Part shown: one piece after another, positions 1-5,341 of the stretch
Layout of the letters: each line of letters begins with the position of its first letter
Position numbering within the stretch: position 1 is the first letter of the stretch
NCBI GenBank assembly: GCA_012521625.1
Contig: JAAYLY010000057.1
Coordinates: 1 to 5,505, forward strand
Origin: Tissierellia bacterium
GTDB lineage: Bacteria; Bacillota; Clostridia; Tissierellales; Tissierellaceae
Length of the DNA: 5,505 nucleotides
Reading direction: 5' to 3'
Position numbers and translations under genes: made by a program
Notes under the pieces: model-generated
What the model saw: the letters and a program-made list of their open reading frames with translations, nothing else
Told to the model about the DNA's origin: nothing
Databases searched by the model: none

Positions 1-126
1 ACCTACTAAAATTAGCCATGTAGATAGTAAATATGGGGATGGAACAGCCCTTTGAGCGTGGGTAAACTTGCTCCGATGGGAGTATTGACCACGAAGCCAC
101 CACCTCTATAGGTGGAGGTAGTTCAC
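1..126 (+). mobile_element. Right end of an IS200/IS605-family element (tnpB-bearing; left part outside window)
   Basis: The segment ends in a subterminal hairpin with stem CCACCT (100-105), loop CTAT and AGGTGG (110-115), extended by CC/GG around an A-A mismatch. The preceding GAAGCC (94-99) and the following TAGTTCAC (119-126) complete an arrangement I recognise from right ends of IS605-type elements, where TnpA recognises the hairpin and cleaves after the terminal TCAC/TCAA. The element boundary is therefore placed after position 126. The left end, any tnpA, and almost all of tnpB lie outside the window. It cannot be told here whether the element is a complete tnpA-tnpB type or a tnpB-only (IS1341-like) type. 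The assignment rests on recalled family features, not on a search. Confidence 0.7.
2..55 (+). CDS. tnpB: Probable C-terminal end of TnpB (RNA-guided nuclease), 5' truncated by window
   Basis: Frame 2 is open from the window edge to TGA at 53-55 and encodes PTKISHVDSKYGDGTAL. The other two + frames stop within the first 30 bases. TnpB proteins commonly end in a poorly conserved tail just before the guide-RNA scaffold and the element's right end, and this tail sits exactly there. No catalytic or zinc-finger residues fall inside the visible 17 codons, so the identification depends on position alone. TnpB would bind the omega RNA overlapping its own 3' end and cut DNA matching the guide. Confidence 0.4.
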   Translation, partial: PTKISHVDSKYGDGTAL

Positions 127-139
127 TAGGAAAGATCTC

Positions 140-146
140 AGGTGAT
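140..146 (+). promoter_or_regulatory. Shine-Dalgarno for ccdA, overlapping the guide region of the insertion
   Basis: AGGTGAT matches the 3' part of the consensus AGGAGGTGAT and lies four bases before ATG at 151. In-frame starts at 142 (GTG) and 145 (ATG) overlap this element and have no ribosome binding site at proper distance, so 151 is preferred. The site begins only 14 bases after the inferred transposon end. Confidence 0.75.
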
Positions 147-150
147 GTAT

Positions 151-852
151 ATGAATTTAATAGATTTTATTGATGTTTCTTTACCCTTTGCTTTTGGAGC
201 AGGCCTATTATCCTTTTTTACCCCTTGTATACTACCATTAGTACCTGCTTATATTATGTATATTACTGGGATTAATATGGAAGAGGATTTGAGAAAAAGA
301 AGATTACTGACCTTAAATAGAACCCTTTTATTCGTATTAGGTTTTACTATAATATTTATGATAATGGGGACTTCTGCCAGCTTTTTGGGAAAGCTTCTAG
401 TACGAAATAGGGTACTATTTTCTAAAATAAGTGGAATTATCATCATCCTATTTGGCTTGAATATGGTGGGTATATTAAAAATAGGCTTTTTGAATATTGA
501 AAGAAGGATTAAGGCGCCTAAGATTACCAGTGGCTTTAGTTCACTTATTATGGGCATGGCTTTTGCAGCTGGCTGGACCCCATGTTTTGGGCCTACCCTA
601 GGGGCTATCTTGATGTTGGCAAGCAATTTAGATACGGTTGATAAAGGTGTATACCTACTGCTGGTATACTCACTAGGTATGGCAATACCTTTTATATTTA
701 CGTCCCTTTTTATCAATGCCTTTACCAAGTTTTTAAATAGGGCTGAAGGTTTTTTAAAATATATTCCCACTATAAGTGGAATAATACTTATAGTCTTTGG
801 TATTATGGTCTATTTTGATTTGGTTAAATTCATAAGTAATCTTTTATTATAG
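151..852 (+). CDS. ccdA: CcdA-type membrane thiol-disulfide electron transporter
   Basis: The 233-residue product is a polytopic membrane protein of usual CcdA length, with about six hydrophobic segments (roughly 13-38, 58-79, 90-110, 130-155, 170-190, 207-229). The two family hallmarks are present: FTPCILPLVPAY with Cys26 in TM1, and GWTPCFGPTLGAIL with Cys145 in TM4. In CcdA/DsbD-like proteins these two cysteines form the redox pair that takes electrons from cytoplasmic thioredoxin and passes them outward. The next gene, whose ribosome binding site overlaps this stop codon, encodes an extracytoplasmic thioredoxin, the expected partner. The start at ATG 151 is chosen from the AGGTGAT site. 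A transposon end lies immediately upstream, so the native promoter has probably been separated from the gene. No cytochrome c genes are visible, so the final acceptor (cytochrome c maturation, peptide methionine sulfoxide reductase or another thiol protein) is unknown. Confidence 0.92.
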   Translation: MNLIDFIDVSLPFAFGAGLLSFFTPCILPLVPAYIMYITGINMEEDLRKRRLLTLNRTLLFVLGFTIIFMIMGTSASFLGKLLVRNRVLFSKISGIIIILFGLNMVGILKIGFLNIERRIKAPKITSGFSSLIMGMAFAAGWTPCFGPTLGAILMLASNLDTVDKGVYLLLVYSLGMAIPFIFTSLFINAFTKFLNRAEGFLKYIPTISGIILIVFGIMVYFDLVKFISNLLL

Positions 853-861
853 GAGGCAGAG

Positions 862-1506
862 ATGAGGAAATTAATTATATTTTTATTAGTCCTTTCTATA
901 GTCCTGTTGGGCTGTACTAAAAGGACTGATGAAGGAAATATAAATATGGAGGATACTACTGATATTAATAAGGATGATGTCAATAATGGAGATGTTAATG
1001 AGGGATCTAATACGGCAAAGGAAGATACTCAAGAGGATTTAGAATCAGAAGATGAATTGGAGGATTCAATAGATATAGCTATAGGTTTAGAAGCACCAGA
1101 TTTCACTCTGACAAATCTAAAGGGAGAAGAGGTTTCCCTATCGGATTATAGGGGGAAAATGGTATTTCTTAACTTCTGGGCCAGTTGGTGTCAATGGTGC
1201 GATCTAGAAATGCCAGATTTAAATAAAATAGCCCATGATTATTCTGATGATCTAGTAGTTTTAGGAATTAATGTAATGGAAGATGAAGATACAGTAAGGG
1301 ATTATATTGAAGAAGGGGGCTATGACTTTGAAGTCCTGTTGGATAAGGAGGGAATAGTAGGATCAGCCTACTATGTATACGGCCTGCCAAGCTCATATTT
1401 CATAGATAAGGATGGGATCTTACAATTTGCCTATCAATCTATGATGACCTATGAACAGATGGCTGCAGTAGTAGATGCTATTATAGATTATCATGAAAGT
1501 AATTAG
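862..1506 (+). CDS. TlpA/ResA-like thioredoxin-fold lipoprotein (extracytoplasmic thiol reductase)
   Basis: The 214-residue protein starts with a lipoprotein signal peptide (residues 1-17, lipobox LLGC with Cys18 as lipidation site). A very acidic, low-complexity linker (about 19-73, some 20 Asp/Glu) likely acts as a flexible tether. From about residue 75 a TlpA/AhpC-TSA domain follows: APDFTLTNLKGEEVSLSDYRGK, then FWASWCQWCDLEMP with the redox pair Cys110/Cys113. The cis-proline is Pro176 in YGLPSSYFIDKDG. Anchored outside the membrane, it should be reduced by the CcdA encoded just upstream and pass electrons to oxidised cysteines of exported proteins. AGGAGG at 851-856 overlaps the ccdA stop codon and lies five bases before ATG, so the two genes are almost certainly translated from one mRNA. 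The substrate cannot be read from sequence; the WCQWC active site is a variant of the usual WCxPC, lacking proline before the second cysteine. Confidence 0.92.
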   Translation: MRKLIIFLLVLSIVLLGCTKRTDEGNINMEDTTDINKDDVNNGDVNEGSNTAKEDTQEDLESEDELEDSIDIAIGLEAPDFTLTNLKGEEVSLSDYRGKMVFLNFWASWCQWCDLEMPDLNKIAHDYSDDLVVLGINVMEDEDTVRDYIEEGGYDFEVLLDKEGIVGSAYYVYGLPSSYFIDKDGILQFAYQSMMTYEQMAAVVDAIIDYHESN

Positions 1507-1514
1507 TAACCTTT

Positions 1515-1541
1515 AAAAGCCACTTGATACAAGTGGTTTTT
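1515..1541 (+). terminator. Intrinsic terminator of the ccdA-tlpA operon
   Basis: CCACTTG (1520-1526), loop ATA, and CAAGTGG (1530-1536) form a perfect 7-bp stem. It is extended by a G-T pair and AAAA/TTTT and ends in a run of five T (1537-1541), starting nine bases after the tlpA stop codon. The extended A/T pairing could also work in the opposite direction, but no converging gene is present. Confidence 0.9.
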
Positions 1542-1575
1542 AATATTATTTGTTTAATATTATTGTCTAAAGAAT

Positions 1576-1594
1576 ACAATATTAAAAATATTGT
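1576..1594 (+). repeat. Palindrome ACAATATT-AAA-AATATTGT upstream of a promoter (operator or second terminator)
   Basis: Perfect 8-bp arms surround a 3-base AAA centre, and T runs continue to 1600. With that T tract it could be a weak AT-rich terminator backing up the one at 1515-1541. It also ends eight bases before the -35 box at 1602. The right arm (ATATTGT, 1588-1594) can pair instead with ACAATAT at 1605-1611, which overlaps the -35 box, so an operator role is equally possible. No known regulator is recognised. Confidence 0.5.
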
Positions 1595-1601
1595 TTTTTT
1601 C

Positions 1602-1630
1602 TTGACAATATCCTATTTGAAGCATAGACT
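1602..1630 (+). promoter_or_regulatory. Sigma-A-type promoter for the 1663 gene
   Basis: TTGACA (1602-1607, perfect -35) is followed after 17 bases by TAGACT (1625-1630, four of six matches to TATAAT). Transcription would start near 1637, giving a leader of about 26 bases. That leader contains a strong AAGGAGG site (1649-1655) seven bases before ATG 1663. Confidence 0.65.
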
Positions 1631-1662
1631 ATAAACATCGAAATAGGTAAGGAGGATTAAAT

Positions 1663-2895
1663 ATGGGGAAAAGGTTTTCTGATGATCGCAATTTTAGGTT
1701 AATAATTGCTGGAATCCTAGTCGTAGTGTTGACTATTTTATTAATCAATAATGCCACAAAAGAACAAAAGAGCTTGGAGGACTATGCATGGGAGTATATA
1801 GATGGACAGGTGGAAATTTATAAAGGGGCCCAGTGGGGAAAATTTAAGATCCTTGATAAGAAGATTACCAAGCTGGAACAAGCTTCATCTCTTGAAGGCC
1901 TACTAGATAGGCCGGTAGAACTTTGGCGGCTAGAATATAGGTTGAAGGTGGATGATCCAGAAGGGGTAGTCTTAGCTGGTGGTATGAACATGGAGGATGG
2001 CTGGTTGACAGAGGACAGTAGCATGGGTAAACCCTATTTAGTATTTACCTACCAAGGAGATAAGTTAGTCTATTTGGGTAATCTTAACTCTCAAGATATA
2101 ATTCCCCTAGACACTAAGGCTTCTCAGGAGGTTGCCATAAGGCAATTACTAGAGGATATGGATTTGATACCCAAGGAGACCTTTGAAGGAAACCATGTGG
2201 TAATTCAATTTCCCTTGTCAACTGGAGAAAGGGCCCAATTGTTATTATCTCAACCGGTCAAACAGGGTACCGATGGTATATGGGCTGTGGAAAGATGGAT
2301 GGATGGAAATGGCTTTATCTATTATGATATACCGGCCTTTGAAGAGGATATTACTATAAAGGAATATTATTTTAAATTACAGGCTGAGGTAGATGAAGGA
2401 AATGAAAGTTGGCTATTAGATCCTCTTGAAGTTGGTTATGAATATATAGTAAATACCCTAGGCCAAGTCTTAGTTAAGAGGTCAGACCTAGTAATTATAG
2501 ATCCAGCTACAATAGATGACTTTTTAACTACCCCAGAAAGCCATTACATTGGCTATATAACTATGATGAACTTAGAAGATAGTCTGTTTCATCTTGATAG
2601 GGTTGAATTTCTAACTCAAGAGGACGAAGAAAGAGCTAAAGAGTTAGGATTGGATATTAATTATGATATGCCTTCAGGTTTCTATGTGTATAATCAGGAT
2701 ACATATCCTATGGCCTTTTATGTTTCCGAAGATACAGAGTATTTGCTGCTTGATTGGGTTGATTTATCAAAACATAAGAATGTTACAAAGAAGGATTTTA
2801 TAGAATATAACAAAAACCTATCATATAGTCCCTTGTATAATATTTATACTAAAGATGGATTTGTAACTAGGATAGTAGAACAATATATACCTTAA
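1663..2895 (+). CDS. Membrane-anchored extracytoplasmic protein of unknown function
   Basis: I do not recognise a named family. The 410-residue product has a short basic N-terminus, one hydrophobic segment (about 13-28) and no lipobox or convincing signal-peptidase site, so it is probably an N-terminally anchored protein with a 380-residue domain outside. The ectodomain is rich in Tyr, Trp, Asp and Glu and has no cysteine, so it is not an obvious client of the CcdA/TlpA pair upstream. A central segment GIWAVERWMDGNGFIYY (205-221) and a C-terminal part from about residue 290 (HYIGYI, GFYVYN, ending in KDGFVTRIVEQYIP) resemble secreted Firmicutes proteins that end in a 'DG-VT-I-EQY-P' strand; this is an impression, not a search result. 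The gene has its own promoter and an excellent AAGGAGG site, and is separated from its neighbours by a terminator upstream and 125 non-coding bases before the next promoter-driven gene. It appears monocistronic. Confidence 0.85.
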   Translation: MGKRFSDDRNFRLIIAGILVVVLTILLINNATKEQKSLEDYAWEYIDGQVEIYKGAQWGKFKILDKKITKLEQASSLEGLLDRPVELWRLEYRLKVDDPEGVVLAGGMNMEDGWLTEDSSMGKPYLVFTYQGDKLVYLGNLNSQDIIPLDTKASQEVAIRQLLEDMDLIPKETFEGNHVVIQFPLSTGERAQLLLSQPVKQGTDGIWAVERWMDGNGFIYYDIPAFEEDITIKEYYFKLQAEVDEGNESWLLDPLEVGYEYIVNTLGQVLVKRSDLVIIDPATIDDFLTTPESHYIGYITMMNLEDSLFHLDRVEFLTQEDEERAKELGLDINYDMPSGFYVYNQDTYPMAFYVSEDTEYLLLDWVDLSKHKNVTKKDFIEYNKNLSYSPLYNIYTKDGFVTRIVEQYIP

Positions 2896-2928
2896 AATTA
2901 TGATTTAAATAATTTCCTATATTATATA

Positions 2929-2958
2929 ATAATCATAAAAGTTTATTTCTATGATTAT
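2929..2958. repeat. Inverted repeat ATAATCATA / TATGATTAT between genes
   Basis: Nine-base perfect arms (2929-2937 and 2950-2958) are separated by 12 bases, 33 bases after the stop codon of the 1663 gene. No T tract follows on either strand, so it is not a standard intrinsic terminator. It may stabilise the mRNA 3' end, bind a protein, or be a chance palindrome in very AT-rich DNA. Confidence 0.35.
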
Positions 2959-2999
2959 AGATAAAAAAGGCTGGGTAAAAATAAAAATTTTACTAATAT

Positions 3000-3013
3000 T
3001 TGACTTAGGTCAA
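3000..3013. promoter_or_regulatory. Crp/Fnr-family operator TTGAC-TTAG-GTCAA
   Basis: This perfect 5+5 palindrome has a 4-base spacer and matches the architecture of Crp/Fnr-family sites (Fnr itself prefers TTGAT-N4-ATCAA). Its centre at 3006.5 lies 41.5 bp upstream of the start point predicted from the -10 box at 3036-3041, the standard class II activation position. Sites of the TTGAC-N4-GTCAA type are, as I recall, associated with HcpR-like regulators of nitrosative stress genes in anaerobes. The exact regulator cannot be named from this window. Confidence 0.7.
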
Positions 3014-3032
3014 TTTATTTTTGTTAAAATCT

Positions 3033-3041
3033 TGTTATGAT
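3033..3041 (+). promoter_or_regulatory. Extended -10 promoter for the ric-ATPase operon
   Basis: TGTTATGAT contains an extended -10 TG and a TATGAT hexamer (3036-3041, one mismatch to TATAAT). The -35 position 17 bases upstream (3013-3018, ATTTAT) is poor, which fits dependence on an activator bound at 3000-3013. The predicted start near 3048 gives a leader of about 33 bases to ATG 3081. Confidence 0.6.
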
Positions 3042-3080
3042 GTTTATAAGATAAAAGATAATATGAAAGGGAGGAAGAAA

Positions 3081-3374
3081 ATGAAAGGCTTTAATGAAGT
3101 ATGGAAAGAATATGAGGAGAAGTTGGTGCAATTTGTACCTATCGTAGATCGGGTTCATGGGGGCAGTCATCCTGAGTTTCATGACGTACATAGGATTTTC
3201 AAGGATATTTTTTCAAAGGTAAGGGAAGCTGGGATTGACAAGGCTAATTTAGAGGAAGAATTTAAGGAACTAAGGAGGGTAACTAGTAATTATAAGGTTC
3301 CAGAAAATGTCTGCGAAACCTATGAATTTGTTTATAAGGTCTTGGAGGAATTAGATAATGCTTACCAGGGATAA
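3081..3374 (+). CDS. ric: Short Ric-like iron-sulfur cluster repair protein
   Basis: The 97-residue soluble, mostly helical protein contains VPIVDRVHGGSHPEFHDVHRIF (about 19-40), matching the 'VHG-x-x-HPE' signature of the YtfE/ScdA/Ric di-iron proteins that restore iron-sulfur clusters damaged by NO or oxidants. A second segment, EEEFKELRRVTSNYKVPENVC (58-78), corresponds to the 'LR-x-T-x-Y-x-P-x-x-C' part of that family. It is much shorter than YtfE (about 220 residues): the N-terminal DUF542-like cysteine domain, the first His region and the final His-x3-Glu/Asn helix are absent. Candidate metal ligands are His26, His30, Glu32, His34 and His37. RefSeq-style short 'ric' proteins of this size occur in Clostridia, so it is probably a natural form. 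GGGAGG (3069-3074) six bases before ATG 3081 decides the start; an in-frame ATG at 3063 has no ribosome binding site. The gene leads an operon under the Crp/Fnr-type promoter. Confidence 0.75.
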   Translation: MKGFNEVWKEYEEKLVQFVPIVDRVHGGSHPEFHDVHRIFKDIFSKVREAGIDKANLEEEFKELRRVTSNYKVPENVCETYEFVYKVLEELDNAYQG

Positions 3375-3400
3375 GCAAAATGACTACTTAGGAGGTAGGT

Positions 3401-5254
3401 ATGCAGAGATTTATATTTAGAAACAAAAATAAAATTACCTTAATTAGTGGAATATTAATAGCCCTTGCCTTTATTAGTAAATGGACAACAGGCAAAATAA
3501 ATATCTTTAATTGGGCTATGATACTGGCCTCTATCATAGGGGCCCTACCCATAGCCATACAGGCCTACCAGGCCTTAAGGGTAAAGGTGGTAAGTATAGA
3601 TGTATTAGTCACCATTGCCGTCATCGGAGCATTTTTGATTCAAAACTTTGAGGAATCAGCCATAGTCACATTTTTATTCCTATTTGGAGCCTATTTAGAG
3701 CAGAGGACTTTAAACCAAACTCGCTCAGCTATAAAGGAACTATTAGAGCTGGCACCTCAAACAGCCCTAAAGCTGATGGATGATGGAGAATATGAAGAGG
3801 TTGATATAGATGATGTGGATGAAGGAGATATTCTCCTAGTAAAAACAGGTGCTAAGGTACCAGTTGATGGTAGGGTCATAGCTGGAGAAGGCTATATCAA
3901 TGAAGCCAGCATAACAGGAGAATCGGTTCCCGTTGAAAAGGAAAAGGGTTCAAATGTTTATGCTGGTACTATTTTAGATAATGGGACACTACAAATAGTA
4001 GCCGATAGGGTAGGGGAAGATACTACCTTCGGTAAGATCATAGAGCTGGTGGAAGAGGCCCAGGACTCAAAATCTGAAGCAGAAAGATTTATAGACCGCT
4101 TTGCCAAATATTACACCCCTGCAGTCCTGGTCTTAGGCCTTATAGTATGGTTAATTACAAAGGATGTTGAATTAGCCATTACCATTCTTGTATTGGGCTG
4201 TCCAGGAGCCCTCGTTATAGGGGTACCTGTGTCAAATGTAGCAGGTATCGGAAATGGGGCTAAAAATGGAGTATTGCTAAAGGGGAGTGAAGTAATCAAC
4301 GACTTAAGCAGGGTAGATACCTTCGTATTCGATAAGACAGGTACTTTGACGGAGGGTAATCCAAGGGTGGCTGAGACTAAATACTATGGGGATAATATTG
4401 AAGAAGTTTTAGCTTATTTAGCCAGCGTGGAAAGGGAATCTGACCACCCCTTGGCTAAGGCCGTATTAGAAGAAATAGGTGAAGTAAATTATTTGGAAGT
4501 AGAAGATACGGAAGTGGTTAAGGGAGGAGGAATTATAGCCAGTGTAAATGGCCATAGGATTGCCGTAGGCAATGTGGCCTTGATGGAGAGGGAAAAGGTC
4601 CAATTAAGTGAAGGTGTAAGAGCAGATATAGAAAAATTCGAAAAAAATGGAAACTCCCTAGTATTGACTGCTGTGAATGGTCAACTTAAAGTCTTAATGG
4701 GGGTCCGTGACAGGGTCCGACCTGGTGTAAAGGAGGATTTACAAAGGTTAAAGAGATTAGGAGTTAAGAATTTAGTAATGCTATCTGGTGATAACCAGGG
4801 CACTGTTGATGTAGTAAGTAAAGAATTGGGATTAACTGAAGCCTACGGAAATATGTTACCTGAAGACAAGCAGGCATATATTAAGAAGTTGATGGATGAA
4901 GGTCAGATAGTAGCTTTTGTAGGTGATGGTGTCAACGACAGCCCATCCCTAGCTTTAGCCAATATTGGTATAGCCATGGGAAGTGGCACCGACGTGGCCA
5001 TTGAAACATCAGATGTGGTATTGATGAATTCAGATTTCAACCGCCTAACCCATGCCCTAGCTTTGGCTAAGGCCATATCAAGAAATATGAAGCAGAACAT
5101 AATTATAGCTGTAGGGGTTGTATTTATCCTATTGGCGGGGGTATTATTTAGCGATTGGGTCAGTATGTCAGTGGGCATGTTGGTCCATGAAGGAAGTATT
5201 CTAGCTGTTATTCTTAACGGTATGAGGCTATTGAGATATAGGTTAAAATATTAA
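3401..5254 (+). CDS. P1B-type heavy-metal transporting ATPase with CPG/HEGS signature, no N-terminal HMA domain
   Basis: The 617-residue integral membrane pump uses ATP to move a metal ion across the membrane. Four hydrophobic segments (about 12-28, 36-59, 65-81, 85-101) precede the actuator domain with TGES (172-175). TM5 (about 239-255) and TM6 (about 258-278, Cys267-Pro268-Gly269) follow. The P/N domains carry the phosphorylated Asp311 in DKTGT, the P1B-specific His349-Pro350, and GDGVND (508-513). TM7 (566-583) and TM8 (587-608) end the protein, the latter with His596-Glu597-Gly598-Ser599. All catalytic motifs are intact. The ion-site motifs are odd: Zn/Cd and Cu pumps have CPC in TM6, and HEG-(G/S)-(T) in TM8 is typical of P1B-4 (Co/Fe-type, SPC) pumps; this enzyme pairs CPG with HEGS. 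Fe(II), Co or Zn are candidate substrates, and direction is presumably export. It starts 26 bases after ric (TAGGAGG, five bases before ATG) with no terminator between, so the two are probably co-transcribed. The missing N-terminal metal-binding domain may be supplied by the separate HMA protein downstream. Confidence 0.92.
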   Translation: MQRFIFRNKNKITLISGILIALAFISKWTTGKINIFNWAMILASIIGALPIAIQAYQALRVKVVSIDVLVTIAVIGAFLIQNFEESAIVTFLFLFGAYLEQRTLNQTRSAIKELLELAPQTALKLMDDGEYEEVDIDDVDEGDILLVKTGAKVPVDGRVIAGEGYINEASITGESVPVEKEKGSNVYAGTILDNGTLQIVADRVGEDTTFGKIIELVEEAQDSKSEAERFIDRFAKYYTPAVLVLGLIVWLITKDVELAITILVLGCPGALVIGVPVSNVAGIGNGAKNGVLLKGSEVINDLSRVDTFVFDKTGTLTEGNPRVAETKYYGDNIEEVLAYLASVERESDHPLAKAVLEEIGEVNYLEVEDTEVVKGGGIIASVNGHRIAVGNVALMEREKVQLSEGVRADIEKFEKNGNSLVLTAVNGQLKVLMGVRDRVRPGVKEDLQRLKRLGVKNLVMLSGDNQGTVDVVSKELGLTEAYGNMLPEDKQAYIKKLMDEGQIVAFVGDGVNDSPSLALANIGIAMGSGTDVAIETSDVVLMNSDFNRLTHALALAKAISRNMKQNIIIAVGVVFILLAGVLFSDWVSMSVGMLVHEGSILAVILNGMRLLRYRLKY

Positions 5255-5299
5255 ATAATCAAAATCTCCAATCTGTAGGACTGAGGATCAAAAATAGTA

Positions 5300-5305
5300 T
5301 ATAAT
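5300..5305 (+). promoter_or_regulatory. Possible -10 box for the HMA gene
   Basis: A perfect TATAAT lies in the 87-base gap after the ATPase gene, about 36 bases before the next start codon. The -35 region (AGGACT at 5277-5282, 17-base spacing) keeps only a GAC core, so the promoter would be weak or activator-dependent. A second candidate, TATGAT at 5311-5316, lies just downstream. No terminator is seen between the two genes, so read-through from the ATPase is also likely. Confidence 0.4.
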
Positions 5306-5341
5306 CTATATATGATTAAACTTTGAAAGGGGAATGAGAAT

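Larger units (their letters stand above)
1..146 (+). ncRNA. Omega RNA (TnpB guide RNA): scaffold plus flanking guide
   Basis: Several nested pairings are visible. CGTGG (57-61) pairs with CCACG (89-93), CTCC (71-74) pairs with GGAG (79-82) inside it, and the terminal hairpin lies at 100-115. This multi-stem fold, overlapping the end of tnpB and stopping at the element's right end, is the known layout of omega RNA scaffolds. In that family the guide is the DNA immediately outside the right end, here about 127-142/146. It would direct TnpB to the empty donor site on a sister chromosome. The true 5' end probably lies near or before the window start, and the 3' end is estimated from the usual 16-20 nt guide length. 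An IS605 right end without an active guide RNA is the main alternative. Confidence 0.6.

Noticed and set aside
1..126. Structured RNA at the left edge read as 6S RNA or a riboswitch for ccdA
   Set aside because: The subterminal hairpin followed by TAGTTCAC and the overlap with a possible tnpB tail fit an IS605 right end better; no T tract or known aptamer core is seen.
249..770. Long open frame on the minus strand inside ccdA
   Set aside because: It is a shadow of ccdA: the + strand product has the complete CcdA motifs and a ribosome binding site, while the minus frame shows no recognisable family.
1539..1566. Two tandem copies of TTTAATATTATT with a 14-base period after the terminator
   Set aside because: Only two imperfect copies made solely of A and T; likely chance or slippage in AT-rich intergenic DNA.
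2895..2915. AAATTAT-N7-ATAATTT inverted repeat just after the 1663 gene as its terminator
   Set aside because: The stem is A/T only, starts within the stop codon and has just three T after it, too weak for an intrinsic terminator. No convincing terminator was found for this gene.
3021..3080. Upstream start (TTG 3021 or ATG 3063) extending the Ric-like protein
   Set aside because: TTG 3021 lies before the predicted transcription start, and ATG 3063 lacks a ribosome binding site; GGGAGG is correctly spaced for ATG 3081.
4903..5178. Minus-strand open frame within the ATPase gene (and similar ones at 4111-4299 and 1818-2024)
   Set aside because: They oppose well-conserved coding sequence, have no proper start signals and resemble no known protein.
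5255..5341. MerR- or Crp/Fnr-type operator before the HMA gene
   Set aside because: No palindrome with the right spacing to either -10 candidate; only short A/T repeats are present.
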